A DNA stretch of 64,000 nt from positions 558,001 to 622,000 of the forward strand of contig CAWAHU010000002.1 of assembly GCA_963781955.1 (NCBI GenBank), read 5' to 3'. A program made the translations under genes and the position numbers. This document shows positions 55,291 through 63,593 of this stretch, piece after piece (position 1 is the stretch's first letter; each line of letters begins with the position of its first letter). Below the pieces are notes generated by a model that worked only from the letters and a program-made list of their open reading frames with translations, had not been told where the DNA came from and searched no databases. This DNA is from Bog-473 sp963781955. GTDB lineage: Bacteria; Actinomycetota; Acidimicrobiia; Acidimicrobiales; RAAP-2.

Positions 55291-56619
55291 ATGGCGCAGC
55301 AGCCCGAGTACGTCGATCGCATGTTCCCCGAACCGGTGGATCTCGGCATCGCCGAGCCCGACCGGGCCGTCACGTCGGTCTCACACGGGACCCGTGCCTT
55401 CCTCGAGGGCGAGGGAGGCGACGCCAACCTCTGGTACGAGGGGACCGGCGCGGCCAAGGACCAGGCGGTGCAGAACATCACCGTCTACCCGCCGACCCGC
55501 GGCGTGCAGACGCAGGGCGACCCGTGGGAGCCGGTGAAGATCGGGATCCTCATCGACATGGACCTCAACCAGCTCACGGCCGACTGGATCGACCCGACGA
55601 TCCTGGCCATCGAGGATGCGATGAACGAGGGGGTGTGGGCCCGCTCGCCCGGTCCAGCTGGTGATCGCCGACGCCCGCGGCCTGCCGCGTGAGAACTACA
55701 AGAAGCTGCTCGACGGCTACCGCTGGCTGGTGGACCAGGGCTGCGTCGTGGTGCTGGGGCCGATGATCTCGGACAACTGCCTGGTGATCCAGGACCTGGC
55801 CAACGAGCTCAAGGTGTCGTGCATCGGTTGGACCGGTGCCTGGAGGTTCGCGTCGGACTACTGCTTCACCGTCGCCAACGGCGACATCCCCACCGAGGGC
55901 GTCATCTGTGCCAACTGGCTCTACCAGCAGGGCATCCGCAAGGTCGGCCTCTTCTGGGAGGCCGGCTCGTCGGGCAGCGACTACGCGGACTTCTTCCGCG
56001 ACGAGGCCATCCGCCTCGGCATGACCGTGACCCGCGAGGTCAAGCTCGAGCCCAACCCGCGCGACTTGGAGGAGCACCTCGAGGCCATGCGCGAGGCGGG
56101 TACCGAGGGTCTCTACTACGGCGGCTACGGGTACGCCTGCTACCACTTCGGCCCGGCACTGCAGGCCCTCGGTTGGGACCCGCCGCGCATCATGGGCACC
56201 GCGTTCATGTTCTACTCCAACAAGAACGAGTGGGCCGGTGGCATCGAGGGCTGGCACGGCATCGACCAGCTCGGCGAGGACGGCACCAATCCGAACTACA
56301 ACGCCATGGTGCGAGCGGTTCGCCAAGCGGTTCGGGCGCGAGCGCGCGCAACGTGGTGGTGGCCCTGGCCTACGACACGGCCCGCGTCGCCATCCACGGC
56401 ATCGCCAACGCGGCCATCCCCGAGCCGCGCTGGGTGCAGGACGGGATCGAGCGCATCCGCTGGATGCCGGCGACCAACGGCGGCCCGTCCTGCTACATCA
56501 CGTTCGGCCCCGGTGACCGCAAGGGGTACAAGGGCGACTTCTTGACCATCCGGGAGCTGCGCGGCGGCGACCTGCGCTTCGACGGCTACTACCGCCCTGA
56601 GTGGCAATCCAACGAGTAG
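55291..56619 (+). CDS. Periplasmic-binding-protein type 1 (LivK-like) protein without signal peptide, about three frameshifts
   Basis: About 443 residues from ATG 55291 (ribosome binding region aaaggaccgacc). From ~75 onward the fold matches leucine/amide-type substrate-binding proteins: PVKIGILIDMDLNQLTADWI, DQGCVVVLGPMISDNCLVIQ, IRKVGLFWEAGSSGSDYADF. Shifts near 55650, 56315 and 56345 are each explained by one extra base. No signal peptide or lipobox is present. The first 70 residues are polar, and no ABC permease or ATPase gene is adjacent. It may be a cytosolic ligand sensor rather than a transporter part. Confidence 0.75.
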
Positions 56620-56743
56620 GGGCCGATTCGCTGTAGACCTGTAGCCCGATGGCGAGCTTCCCTCCGCTCACGGCCGCGCCGGGTACCCGGTGCGGAGGCC
56701 GGGGACGGCATGACGTGCGGTATCGCGGCCGCTCGGAGCCGGC

Positions 56744-57313
56744 ATGAGGCCCGCCCGCCCCCGCGCGCCCTGGGAGGTCGACCGCTGGCAGGCCGTGATC
56801 GGGATGGCGGCCGCCATCGGGCTGGCCATCGTCTGCCTGACGGCCATCACACTGTCGTTCCTGGGCAGGAACCCGACGTCGCACGTGAGCAGCGTCATGC
56901 GGTCGGGTGCGCCGGCGGCGAGCCCCCCGAGCACCACGAGCACCACGAGCGAGGCGTCGGCCCCGGCCCCGGCGACGCCGACGCCGGCGCCGGTCGTCCG
57001 GTCGTCCGCCGCCCTGCCGGCCGGCGGCACAGCGGCCTCGACGGTGCCCCCGCCCAGTGTCAGCACGGGCGCCTCCACTGTGGGGACCCCGACCCCGACG
57101 ACGTCGCCCGGGGTTGCGACCCCGACCCCGCCGACCTCCGCCGGCGCGGCCGCTCCCTCGACGACGACCACGGTCGTGCGCACCGCCGGCGCAACCACCA
57201 CGACCACCGCAACCACGACGACCACGACGAACACGACGACCACGACGACCACGACGACCGCGACCACGGGCCGAGGGCGGGGTCGTGGGCAGGGCCAAGG
57301 GCGGAGCGCCTAG
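56744..57313 (+). CDS. Membrane-anchored Thr/Ala/Pro-rich low-complexity protein
   Basis: A 189-residue frame with one membrane helix at about residues 17-40 (VIGMAAAIGLAIVCLTAITL) and then a long Ser/Thr/Pro/Ala-rich region ending in Thr tracts and GRGRGRGQGQGRSA. The frame is open on both strands because of an acg/acc trinucleotide run, so its reality rests on the helix and the start. It could be an extracellular, glycosylated stalk protein. No family match. Confidence 0.5.
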   Translation: MRPARPRAPWEVDRWQAVIGMAAAIGLAIVCLTAITLSFLGRNPTSHVSSVMRSGAPAASPPSTTSTTSEASAPAPATPTPAPVVRSSAALPAGGTAASTVPPPSVSTGASTVGTPTPTTSPGVATPTPPTSAGAAAPSTTTTVVRTAGATTTTTATTTTTTNTTTTTTTTTATTGRGRGRGQGQGRSA

Positions 57314-57380
57314 GGACCGGCGACCGGCGCGTCGCCGGCCACGTCCCGGCTGGCCCGCCGAACGACTAGAACCTGATCCC

Positions 57381-58196
57381 GTGACAGAACCCTCGACCGA
57401 ACCCCTCGTCCTCGTCGATGCCGACGGCCACGTCCTGACGGTGACGCTGAACCGTCCGGAGAAGCGCAACGCTACCAATGCCGAGGTGCTGTGCCGCCTC
57501 TACGACGCCTGGGTCCGCCTGGACGGCGACCCCGAGCTGCGCGTCGGCATCCTGACCGGCAAGGGCTCGACGTTCTGCGCCGGCATGGACCTGGCCGAGA
57601 TCGGCCGGCTCCGTGCGGGTGTCGCCGACAACGAGTGGATCGTGCGCCTGCGCGACGAGCCTCAGGTGATCTTCGGCGCCTGGCTCAAGACGTTCCGGCC
57701 CTCCAAGCCGATCATCCTGGCCGCCGAGGGTTACGCCCGGGCGGGCGGGACCGAGATCCTCCAGGGCACCGACATCCGAGTGGCCGGGGAGAGCGCGGTG
57801 TTCGGCGTGACCGAGGTGCAGCGCGGGCTGTTCCCGATGGCCGGTTCGGCGGTGCGCCTGCGCCGGCAGATCGGCTACGCCGTGGCCGCCGAGATGCTGC
57901 TCACGGGCGAGGACATCACCGCGCCGCGCGCACACGAGCTCGGCCTCATCAACCATGTCGTGGCCGACGGACAGGCGCTCGCCAAGGCGCGGGAGATCGC
58001 GGAACGGATCGCGGCGAATGGCCCCTTGGCGGTGGCCGCCATCCTCAAGACGCTGCGCGAGACCGAGGCCATGCCCGAAACGGACGCCTTCGCCATCGAA
58101 GGCAAGCTGGGGATGGAGGTGATGGTGTCGAACGACGCCGCGGAGGGCCCGCGCGCGTTCTTGGAGAAGCGGCCGCCAAACTTCAACGGGACCTGA
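57381..58196 (+). CDS. Enoyl-CoA hydratase/isomerase family protein
   Basis: A 271-residue crotonase-fold protein from a GTG. It carries VLTVTLNRPEKRNATNAEVL, GKGSTFCAGMDLAEIG, and EGYARAGGTEILQGTDIRVA where the second oxyanion glycine lies. EVQRGLFPMAGSAVRLRRQI matches the catalytic glutamate region. It ends FLEKRPPNFNG like the other ECH genes here. It is intact and converges on the next ECH gene. Confidence 0.92.
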   Translation: MTEPSTEPLVLVDADGHVLTVTLNRPEKRNATNAEVLCRLYDAWVRLDGDPELRVGILTGKGSTFCAGMDLAEIGRLRAGVADNEWIVRLRDEPQVIFGAWLKTFRPSKPIILAAEGYARAGGTEILQGTDIRVAGESAVFGVTEVQRGLFPMAGSAVRLRRQIGYAVAAEMLLTGEDITAPRAHELGLINHVVADGQALAKAREIAERIAANGPLAVAAILKTLRETEAMPETDAFAIEGKLGMEVMVSNDAAEGPRAFLEKRPPNFNGT

Positions 58197-58210
58197 GCGC
58201 CGCCAGGCCC

Positions 58211-59029
58211 TCAGAGACGGCCCTGAGGCCGAATGTCCTCGGGGACCCACTCCGGGGCACGCCGCTCGGCGAAGGCACGGAAGCCCTCCTCGGTCTCCTC
58301 ACCGACGAGGGACCGGTCCATGGTCATGCGGTCGTAGCCGCCATACTGCGCGTTGATGGCCCGCTTCACGGCAAAGCGGGCGTCGGGGGCGACGTAGCAG
58401 CACTCGCGCATGACCTGCAGCGCGTGGTCCATCAGCTCCTCGTGCGGGACCACCCGAGCGACCAAGCCCCACTCGAGGGCCTCGTGCGCCGTCACGCGGC
58501 GGCCCGTGAAGAGCATGTCGCGCGCCCGGGCGAAGCCGATCTGCTGGGGGAGGATGTTGGCGTAGTTCATGTCGGCAATGCCGCGGAACAGCTCAGGTGC
58601 GCGGAACACCGCGCGGTCGGACGCCACGGAGACGTCGGCCAGCATGGCGATCATCAGCCCGCCGCCTTCGGCGATGCCGTTCACCGCGCAGACCACGGGC
58701 TTGGCGGAGTTGCGGATGGCCTCGAACGGGACGTTGTCCATGGAGAGCAGTCCGGCCAGGTCGGCCCAGTCGTCGTCGTAGCCGGCCTGGCCCAGGTCGC
58801 CGCCCGGGATGAACACGTCGTCGACGCCCGTGACGAGGAGGCCCGCGAGTCGGGGGTCGCGGTTCACCACGTCGACGGCGCGCCGGAGGCCGAAGTACAT
58901 GGCGGGTGTCAACGCGTTCCGCCGCTCGGGCCGGTCGACGATGCACAGGGCCAACGAACCGTGTCGCTCCAAGCGCAGGTGGGGGGTGCCGAGCCAGTCT
59001 CCTTCGGGCGCCCTGGGTCCTTCGGTCAT
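58211..59029 (-). CDS. Enoyl-CoA hydratase/isomerase family protein
   Basis: A 272-residue crotonase-fold protein with ribosome binding site GAGGAG before ATG 59029. Marks are LCIVDRPERRNALTPAMYFG, VTGVDDVFIPGGDLGQAG, AVNGIAEGGGLMIAMLADVS and ELFRGIADMNYANILPQ. It ends FAERRAPEWVPED. It follows the MDR oxidoreductase gene on the same strand after a 166-base gap in which I see no other feature. Confidence 0.92.
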   Translation of the reverse strand: MTEGPRAPEGDWLGTPHLRLERHGSLALCIVDRPERRNALTPAMYFGLRRAVDVVNRDPRLAGLLVTGVDDVFIPGGDLGQAGYDDDWADLAGLLSMDNVPFEAIRNSAKPVVCAVNGIAEGGGLMIAMLADVSVASDRAVFRAPELFRGIADMNYANILPQQIGFARARDMLFTGRRVTAHEALEWGLVARVVPHEELMDHALQVMRECCYVAPDARFAVKRAINAQYGGYDRMTMDRSLVGEETEEGFRAFAERRAPEWVPEDIRPQGRL

Positions 59030-59195
59030 GTGCACTCCTCCTCGGCTGCCGAGTTGACCACAACGGTTCGGCCCGGGGCGAACCCGCGTTCGGATGGCGG
59101 CGCGCACGTCAGTCTGGTCGTACCCAGGTCGGTCCGCCGCGCGGCCTGGAACCGGTCCCCCACGTCGGACACGTGGTGCTCAGCCGTTTGGCCGT

Positions 59196-60245
59196 TCAGC
59201 CGCTTGAGTTGTCCAGATGGACGATGGTGCGACCGACGGTCTGGCGGTCTGCCATCGATTGGAGGGCACGCGGCAAGGCCTCGAAGGCGACCTCACGACC
59301 CACCACCGGTCGCACACGGCCGCTGGCGACGAGGTCCAGCACCCCGGCATGGATCCGCTCCCCGTCGGCACGCGACGGGAAGTTGTAACCACTGACCTCC
59401 TTGATCACAAGAGGGTGGTCCGCGTAGGCGAGGCACACCCCGTACAAGGAGAAGTTCCCGAACAACACCGGACGTGGCACGATCCCCTCGTCCTCAGCCT
59501 CGATGCCCGAGGCGAATCCCACCAAGAGGTGACGGCCGTCGAACGCCATGCACCGAAACGTCTTGGTCGTCACCTCGCCACCGACCGAGTCGAAGGCAAC
59601 GTCGACGCCGTGGCCCTCCGTGGCCTCGAGCACTACCTCGACGAAGTCGTCGTCGAGGTAGTTGATCGCCAGGTCGGCGCCGAGGGACAGGCTAAGCGCC
59701 ACCTTCTCGGCCGATCCCGCTGTTGCGATCACCCGGGCGCCCGCCGCAGCCGCGAGCTGCACGGCTGCCGAGCCGACTCCGCCGGCCGCGGCATGGATGA
59801 GCACGGTCTCGCCGGCCCGGACCTTCGCCCGCTCGTGCAGGGCGAGCCACGACAGGTGGAACGGCAAGTAGATGGCCGCCGCGGCCGAGTCGGGCAGTGC
59901 GGACTCGGGCGGCACCTCGAAGGCCATGGTGCTGGGGCCGATGGCCATCTCCGCGTAACCACCGAATGCGCCCCCCGGCACTGCGACCACCCGCTTGCCG
60001 AGCCACTCCTCGGCGCCGGCCCCGACGGCATCCACGTAGCCGAGCACCTCCATGCCCGGGGTGTAGGGCAGGGGCGGGCGCACGGTCCGGTAGCGGCCCC
60101 GTACGCCGTCGACGTCGTTGAAGTTCAATGTCGCCGCAGCGACGCGCACCAGGAGTTCGCCCGGGCCGGGGTTCGGCGCAGGGAGCTCCTCGAGCCGGAG
60201 CGCCTCCTCAGGCTCGCCGAATTCGTGAACTCGCCACGCCTTCAT
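59196..60245 (-). CDS. Zinc-free MDR oxidoreductase (quinone reductase-like)
   Basis: A 349-residue medium-chain reductase starting at ATG 60245. There are no zinc-site cysteines. It has LNFNDVDGVRGRY and PYTPGMEVLGYVDAVG, the NADPH loop IHAAAGGVGSAAVQLAAAAG, and GVDVAFDSVGGEVTTKTF. It belongs to the quinone oxidoreductase or enoyl-reductase-like group. In this locus it may reduce an enoyl or ring intermediate (inference). Confidence 0.92.
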   Translation of the reverse strand: MKAWRVHEFGEPEEALRLEELPAPNPGPGELLVRVAAATLNFNDVDGVRGRYRTVRPPLPYTPGMEVLGYVDAVGAGAEEWLGKRVVAVPGGAFGGYAEMAIGPSTMAFEVPPESALPDSAAAAIYLPFHLSWLALHERAKVRAGETVLIHAAAGGVGSAAVQLAAAAGARVIATAGSAEKVALSLSLGADLAINYLDDDFVEVVLEATEGHGVDVAFDSVGGEVTTKTFRCMAFDGRHLLVGFASGIEAEDEGIVPRPVLFGNFSLYGVCLAYADHPLVIKEVSGYNFPSRADGERIHAGVLDLVASGRVRPVVGREVAFEALPRALQSMADRQTVGRTIVHLDNSSG

Positions 60246-60304
60246 GTCGGATCACTGTTCCACACCGTGAGGTCCGCACCGAGCGGCCGGCACCGAACGG
60301 TCCT

Positions 60305-60330
60305 CACCGAGGGCCCGCACCGAGGGCCCG
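60305..60330. repeat. 13-bp tandem repeat in the intergenic region 60246-60381
   Basis: Two perfect copies of caccgagggcccg with degenerate copies on both sides (gcaccgagcgg, gcaccgaacgg). The 136-base gap holds nothing else recognisable apart from the promoter expected for the MDR gene. Confidence 0.7.
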
Positions 60331-60381
60331 CACCGGGATCCTCACGGACGGTCCGGAGGACGACCGGCCGTGCGGAGCGTG

Positions 60382-60822
60382 TCAGTCCGAGACGGGTGCG
60401 AAGTAGGGCAACGTCACCGCGTCGGAGGCCGGGTGGAACTCGACCTCGAGCGCCATGCCCTCGCGCAGTTCCTCCGGGGCGCACCCGACCACGGCGCTCA
60501 GGAAGCACCACCCCTCGTCGAGCGCCACCACGGACGGCGCGTACGGCACGGCGAAGCCGGGGTGCGGCGGCCGCCACACCACCGTCCAGCTGTAGAGGGT
60601 CCCACGGCCCGCGCTCTCCACCCACGTCACCTCCGTGCCGTTGCACTGCGCGCACACGGCGAAGGCGCGCAAGGCGGGTTCGCCACACGCCGCGCAGCGC
60701 GGCAGGACCAGGCGGCCCTCCCGGCAGCCGTCCCAGAAGGGTCCCGAGCGGTCCGAGGGCTGCGGGACCGGGAAACCGGGGGTCTGGGGGGCGAGCAGGG
60801 GCGGGGCGGTCGTCGTGCTCAT
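60382..60822 (-). CDS. DUF35 OB-fold/zinc-ribbon protein
   Basis: A 146-residue protein from ATG 60822. The zinc ribbon is formed by RCAACGEP and AVCAQCNG, followed by the OB-fold segment GRGTLYSWTVV and PYAPSVVALDEG. DUF35 proteins pair with thiolase-like enzymes, as ChsH2 does with the Ltp2 aldolase in cholesterol side-chain removal. Here its ATG overlaps the stop of the thiolase-like gene by 4 bases, so the two products surely form a complex. Confidence 0.92.
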   Translation of the reverse strand: MSTTTAPPLLAPQTPGFPVPQPSDRSGPFWDGCREGRLVLPRCAACGEPALRAFAVCAQCNGTEVTWVESAGRGTLYSWTVVWRPPHPGFAVPYAPSVVALDEGWCFLSAVVGCAPEELREGMALEVEFHPASDAVTLPYFAPVSD

Positions 60823-61976
60823 GGTCGTTCCTTACCCAGCACCATCACGTCGGTAAACAGTGCCCCCGAGCCTCCGTTGGAGCACAGGGCCACCTCGGCC
60901 CCGTTGACCTGGGCCGTCGCGCACTCGCCCCGCAGTTGCTGGACGCCGCGCACGACCCGCTGGAACTGCTGCGCGGCGACGCCGGGGTGACTGAAGGACA
61001 TGGTGCCACCGTCGGTGGTCACCGGCAGCGTGCCGCCGGGGCCGATGGCGCCCGACTCGACCATGGGCCCGCCCTCGCCCGGCTCGCAGAACCCGAACGC
61101 CTCGAGCTGGCGGATGATCTCGAAGGAGAAGGGGTCGTAGAACTCGGCCACGTCGACGTCGGCCGGGCCGAGCCCCGCCATGGAGAAGGAGGCCGCCGCC
61201 GCCCGGGCGCCCACCCAGCCGGCGGACCGGGCGCCGGCTCGCCCCGAGAAGTCCCACACCGGTGCCACCGTGTAGGCGGGACCGTAGCTGTCGCTGCCGG
61301 TGCCGTGGATCCACACGGCACGCGGGTCGTGGTGCGCCACGTCCGCGTGGGCGAGGACGAGCGCGCACCCACCCTCGGAGGTGGTGGCGCAGTCGAGGAG
61401 GTGGAACGGCTCGGCCACCAGCGGCGACGCCAGGATGTCCTCCGCGGTGAACGGGCCCCGGCCGTGGTAGATCGCTTCGGGGTTGGCGTGGCCGTTGTTG
61501 CGCACCACGGCGGCCGCGCTGGCCAGCTGGTGCTCGGTGGTGCCGAAGGTGAGCATGTGGCGGCGCGCCATGAGGGCGAACTCGGCCGCGGTGAAGAGGC
61601 CGAACCCGGCCACGAGCTCGTTGGGCGGTGTGGTCCAGGGGGCCGACGCGGTGTGACCGAGCATCCCGGCGCCGCCGGCCAGGACCACCACCACCCGGCA
61701 CTGCCCCGTCGTGATGAGGGCGGCGGCGTCGACGATGGAAGGGATGCCCAGGCCGTGGGGGCGGCGGATGCACGGCCCGAGTCCGAGCTCGAGTACGGCG
61801 TCGGCCGCCGCCTGGCCCACCACGCCGTCGACCTCGCTCACGGCGATCCCGGCGTCGTCCAGCGCGCCGAGCGCGGCCTGCAGGGCGATGGAGGAGGAGT
61901 CGTGCCCGGGCAGGCGGCGCGCCTGGGGCGTGTTGTGGACGCCGACGACGGCCACGTCGCGGAAGGGATGGCTCAT
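60819..61976 (-). CDS. SCP2-type thiolase-like protein, possibly an Ltp2-type aldolase
   Basis: A 385-residue protein from ATG 61976 (MSHPFRDVAVVGVHNTPQAR). The fold is that of thiolase: ASAAAVVRNNGHANPEAIYH, LLDCATTSEGGCALVL, AEFYDPFSFEIIRQLEAFGF and TMSFSHPGVAAQQF. The nucleophilic cysteine expected in the first half is not seen; that region reads LGIPSIVDAAALITTGQC. Loss of the cysteine, together with the adjacent DUF35 gene, fits an Ltp2-like retro-aldolase that shortens a side chain. Plain thiolase activity is less likely. Confidence 0.88.
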   Translation of the reverse strand: MSHPFRDVAVVGVHNTPQARRLPGHDSSSIALQAALGALDDAGIAVSEVDGVVGQAAADAVLELGLGPCIRRPHGLGIPSIVDAAALITTGQCRVVVVLAGGAGMLGHTASAPWTTPPNELVAGFGLFTAAEFALMARRHMLTFGTTEHQLASAAAVVRNNGHANPEAIYHGRGPFTAEDILASPLVAEPFHLLDCATTSEGGCALVLAHADVAHHDPRAVWIHGTGSDSYGPAYTVAPVWDFSGRAGARSAGWVGARAAAASFSMAGLGPADVDVAEFYDPFSFEIIRQLEAFGFCEPGEGGPMVESGAIGPGGTLPVTTDGGTMSFSHPGVAAQQFQRVVRGVQQLRGECATAQVNGAEVALCSNGGSGALFTDVMVLGKERP

Positions 61977-62004
61977 CGGTGCACTGATGTCACGTCGTGG
62001 GCCG

Positions 62005-63558
62005 TCATGCGCCCGGCTCGCGCAGGCGGAAGCGCTGTACCTTCCCGCTGGCGGTGAGCGGGAGCTCGTCGACGAAGAGCACCTGGCGCGGGACCTTGTA
62101 GTTGGCCATGTGGTCGCGGCACCACGCGACGAGCGACGCTTCGTCGACGGGTTCGCCCGCCCGGGGCACCACATAGGCCTGGCCGACCTCGCCGAGGCGC
62201 TCGTCGGGCATCCCGACCACGGCCACCTGGGCCACGGCGCGGTGTGTGAGCATGATCCCTTCGATCTCGGCCGGGAAGGCGTTGAACCCGCCCACGATGA
62301 ACATGTCCTTCTTGCGGTCGGTGATGCGGATGTTGCCGTCCTCGCCGACGAAGCCGATGTCACCGGTGCGCAGCCAGCCTTCGGCGTCGAAGGCGGCGGC
62401 AGTGGCGTCGGGATCGTCGAAGTAGCCCCGCATGACATTGAAACCCCTGACCAGGATCTCGCCCGCCTCGCCGGTCGCCAACGGCTCGTCCTCGTCGCCG
62501 ACCACCTTCACCGAGACCCCCTCGAGCGCCTTGCCCACGGTGGTGGCGATCACCTCAGGCGGGTCGTCGTGGCGGCACATGCTCACAGTTCCCGTGGTCT
62601 CGGTCAGCCCGTAGCCGGTGACCACGGTGGCGATGTGCAGGTCCTCGCGCATCCGGCGCACGACCTCGACCGGCACCGTGGCGGCCCCGGTGACCGAGAG
62701 GCGCAGCGTGGAGAGGTCGTAGGCGTCACGCTCGGGGTGCTCCAAGATGGACTGGAACACGGTGGGCGGGCCGGGCAGCACGCTGATGCGCTCCTCGGCC
62801 ACGCGCCCCATGACGGCGCCGGCGTCGAAGACGGCGTGGGGGACGATGGTGGCGCCGCGCAGCACGCACGCCAGCACCGCCGACTTGAGGCCGGCGGTGT
62901 GGAAGAAGGGGTACACGCACAGGTAGCGGTCGCCGCGCCGCAGCCCGACGGCGTCGCACCAGGCCTCGTAGGTGCGCACGCTCGGGCCGTGGCCGAGCAT
63001 GGCGCCCTTGGGAGCCCCCGTCGTGCCCGAGGTGAAGACGATGTCGGCCAGGTCGTCGGGACGCGGCGTCGGCAGCTCGCCGGCGCTCACCGTCGTCCCC
63101 CCCGACACGAAGTCGTCCCACGACAGGGCACCGGGCCGCCCGGGGCCCTCGGTCACCACCGTCTCGCGCAGGGCCGGCAGCTCTCCCGCGTCCCCGAGCA
63201 GCGCCGGCAGGTCGGTCCCCACGGCGTCGGTGCTGGCCAGGAGGACGCTGGCCCCGGAGCGGCGCAGCACGTGCGCCGCCTCCATCCCTTTGAAGCGGGT
63301 GTTGATGGGGACCAGGACGGCGCCCGCCAGGTAGGTGCCGAAGCTGGCGGCGATCCAGCGGGCACTGTTGGGTGACCACAGGGCCACCCGGTCCCCCGCC
63401 TGCACGCCGCGGGCGACCAGGGCGCCGGCCACCCGCAGCGACGCGTCGTTCAGCTGGGCGAAGGACCAGCGCAGTTCGCCGTCGACGACGGCCTCCTCGT
63501 CGCCGAAGACCTCCGCCGCGTGCTCGAGCGCGGCCGGGACGGTCGACGCCCCGCTCAC
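62005..63558 (-). CDS. Acyl-CoA synthetase (FadD3-like)
   Basis: A 517-residue ANL ligase from a GTG. Motifs are DIVFTSGTTGAPKGAML, TGYGLTETTGTVSMC, WLRTGDIGFVGEDGNIRITD, then RKKDMFIVGGFNAFPAEIEG and the catalytic lysine in TASGKVQRF. The N-terminal domain reads RVALWSPNSARWIAASFGTY. Overall it is closest in pattern to FadD3 and related ligases of sterol ring degradation, though that name is only a suggestion. It lies 28 bases upstream of the thiolase gene in the same operon. Confidence 0.92.
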   Translation of the reverse strand: MSGASTVPAALEHAAEVFGDEEAVVDGELRWSFAQLNDASLRVAGALVARGVQAGDRVALWSPNSARWIAASFGTYLAGAVLVPINTRFKGMEAAHVLRRSGASVLLASTDAVGTDLPALLGDAGELPALRETVVTEGPGRPGALSWDDFVSGGTTVSAGELPTPRPDDLADIVFTSGTTGAPKGAMLGHGPSVRTYEAWCDAVGLRRGDRYLCVYPFFHTAGLKSAVLACVLRGATIVPHAVFDAGAVMGRVAEERISVLPGPPTVFQSILEHPERDAYDLSTLRLSVTGAATVPVEVVRRMREDLHIATVVTGYGLTETTGTVSMCRHDDPPEVIATTVGKALEGVSVKVVGDEDEPLATGEAGEILVRGFNVMRGYFDDPDATAAAFDAEGWLRTGDIGFVGEDGNIRITDRKKDMFIVGGFNAFPAEIEGIMLTHRAVAQVAVVGMPDERLGEVGQAYVVPRAGEPVDEASLVAWCRDHMANYKVPRQVLFVDELPLTASGKVQRFRLREPGA

Positions 63559-63593
63559 CGGTGCACCTCGCTCCTCGTCACGGCGTGACGACC

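Noticed and set aside
60246..60381. CRISPR-like array from the caccgagggcccg repeats
   Set aside because: Repeats are 13 bases, directly adjacent with no spacers, and there are no cas genes.
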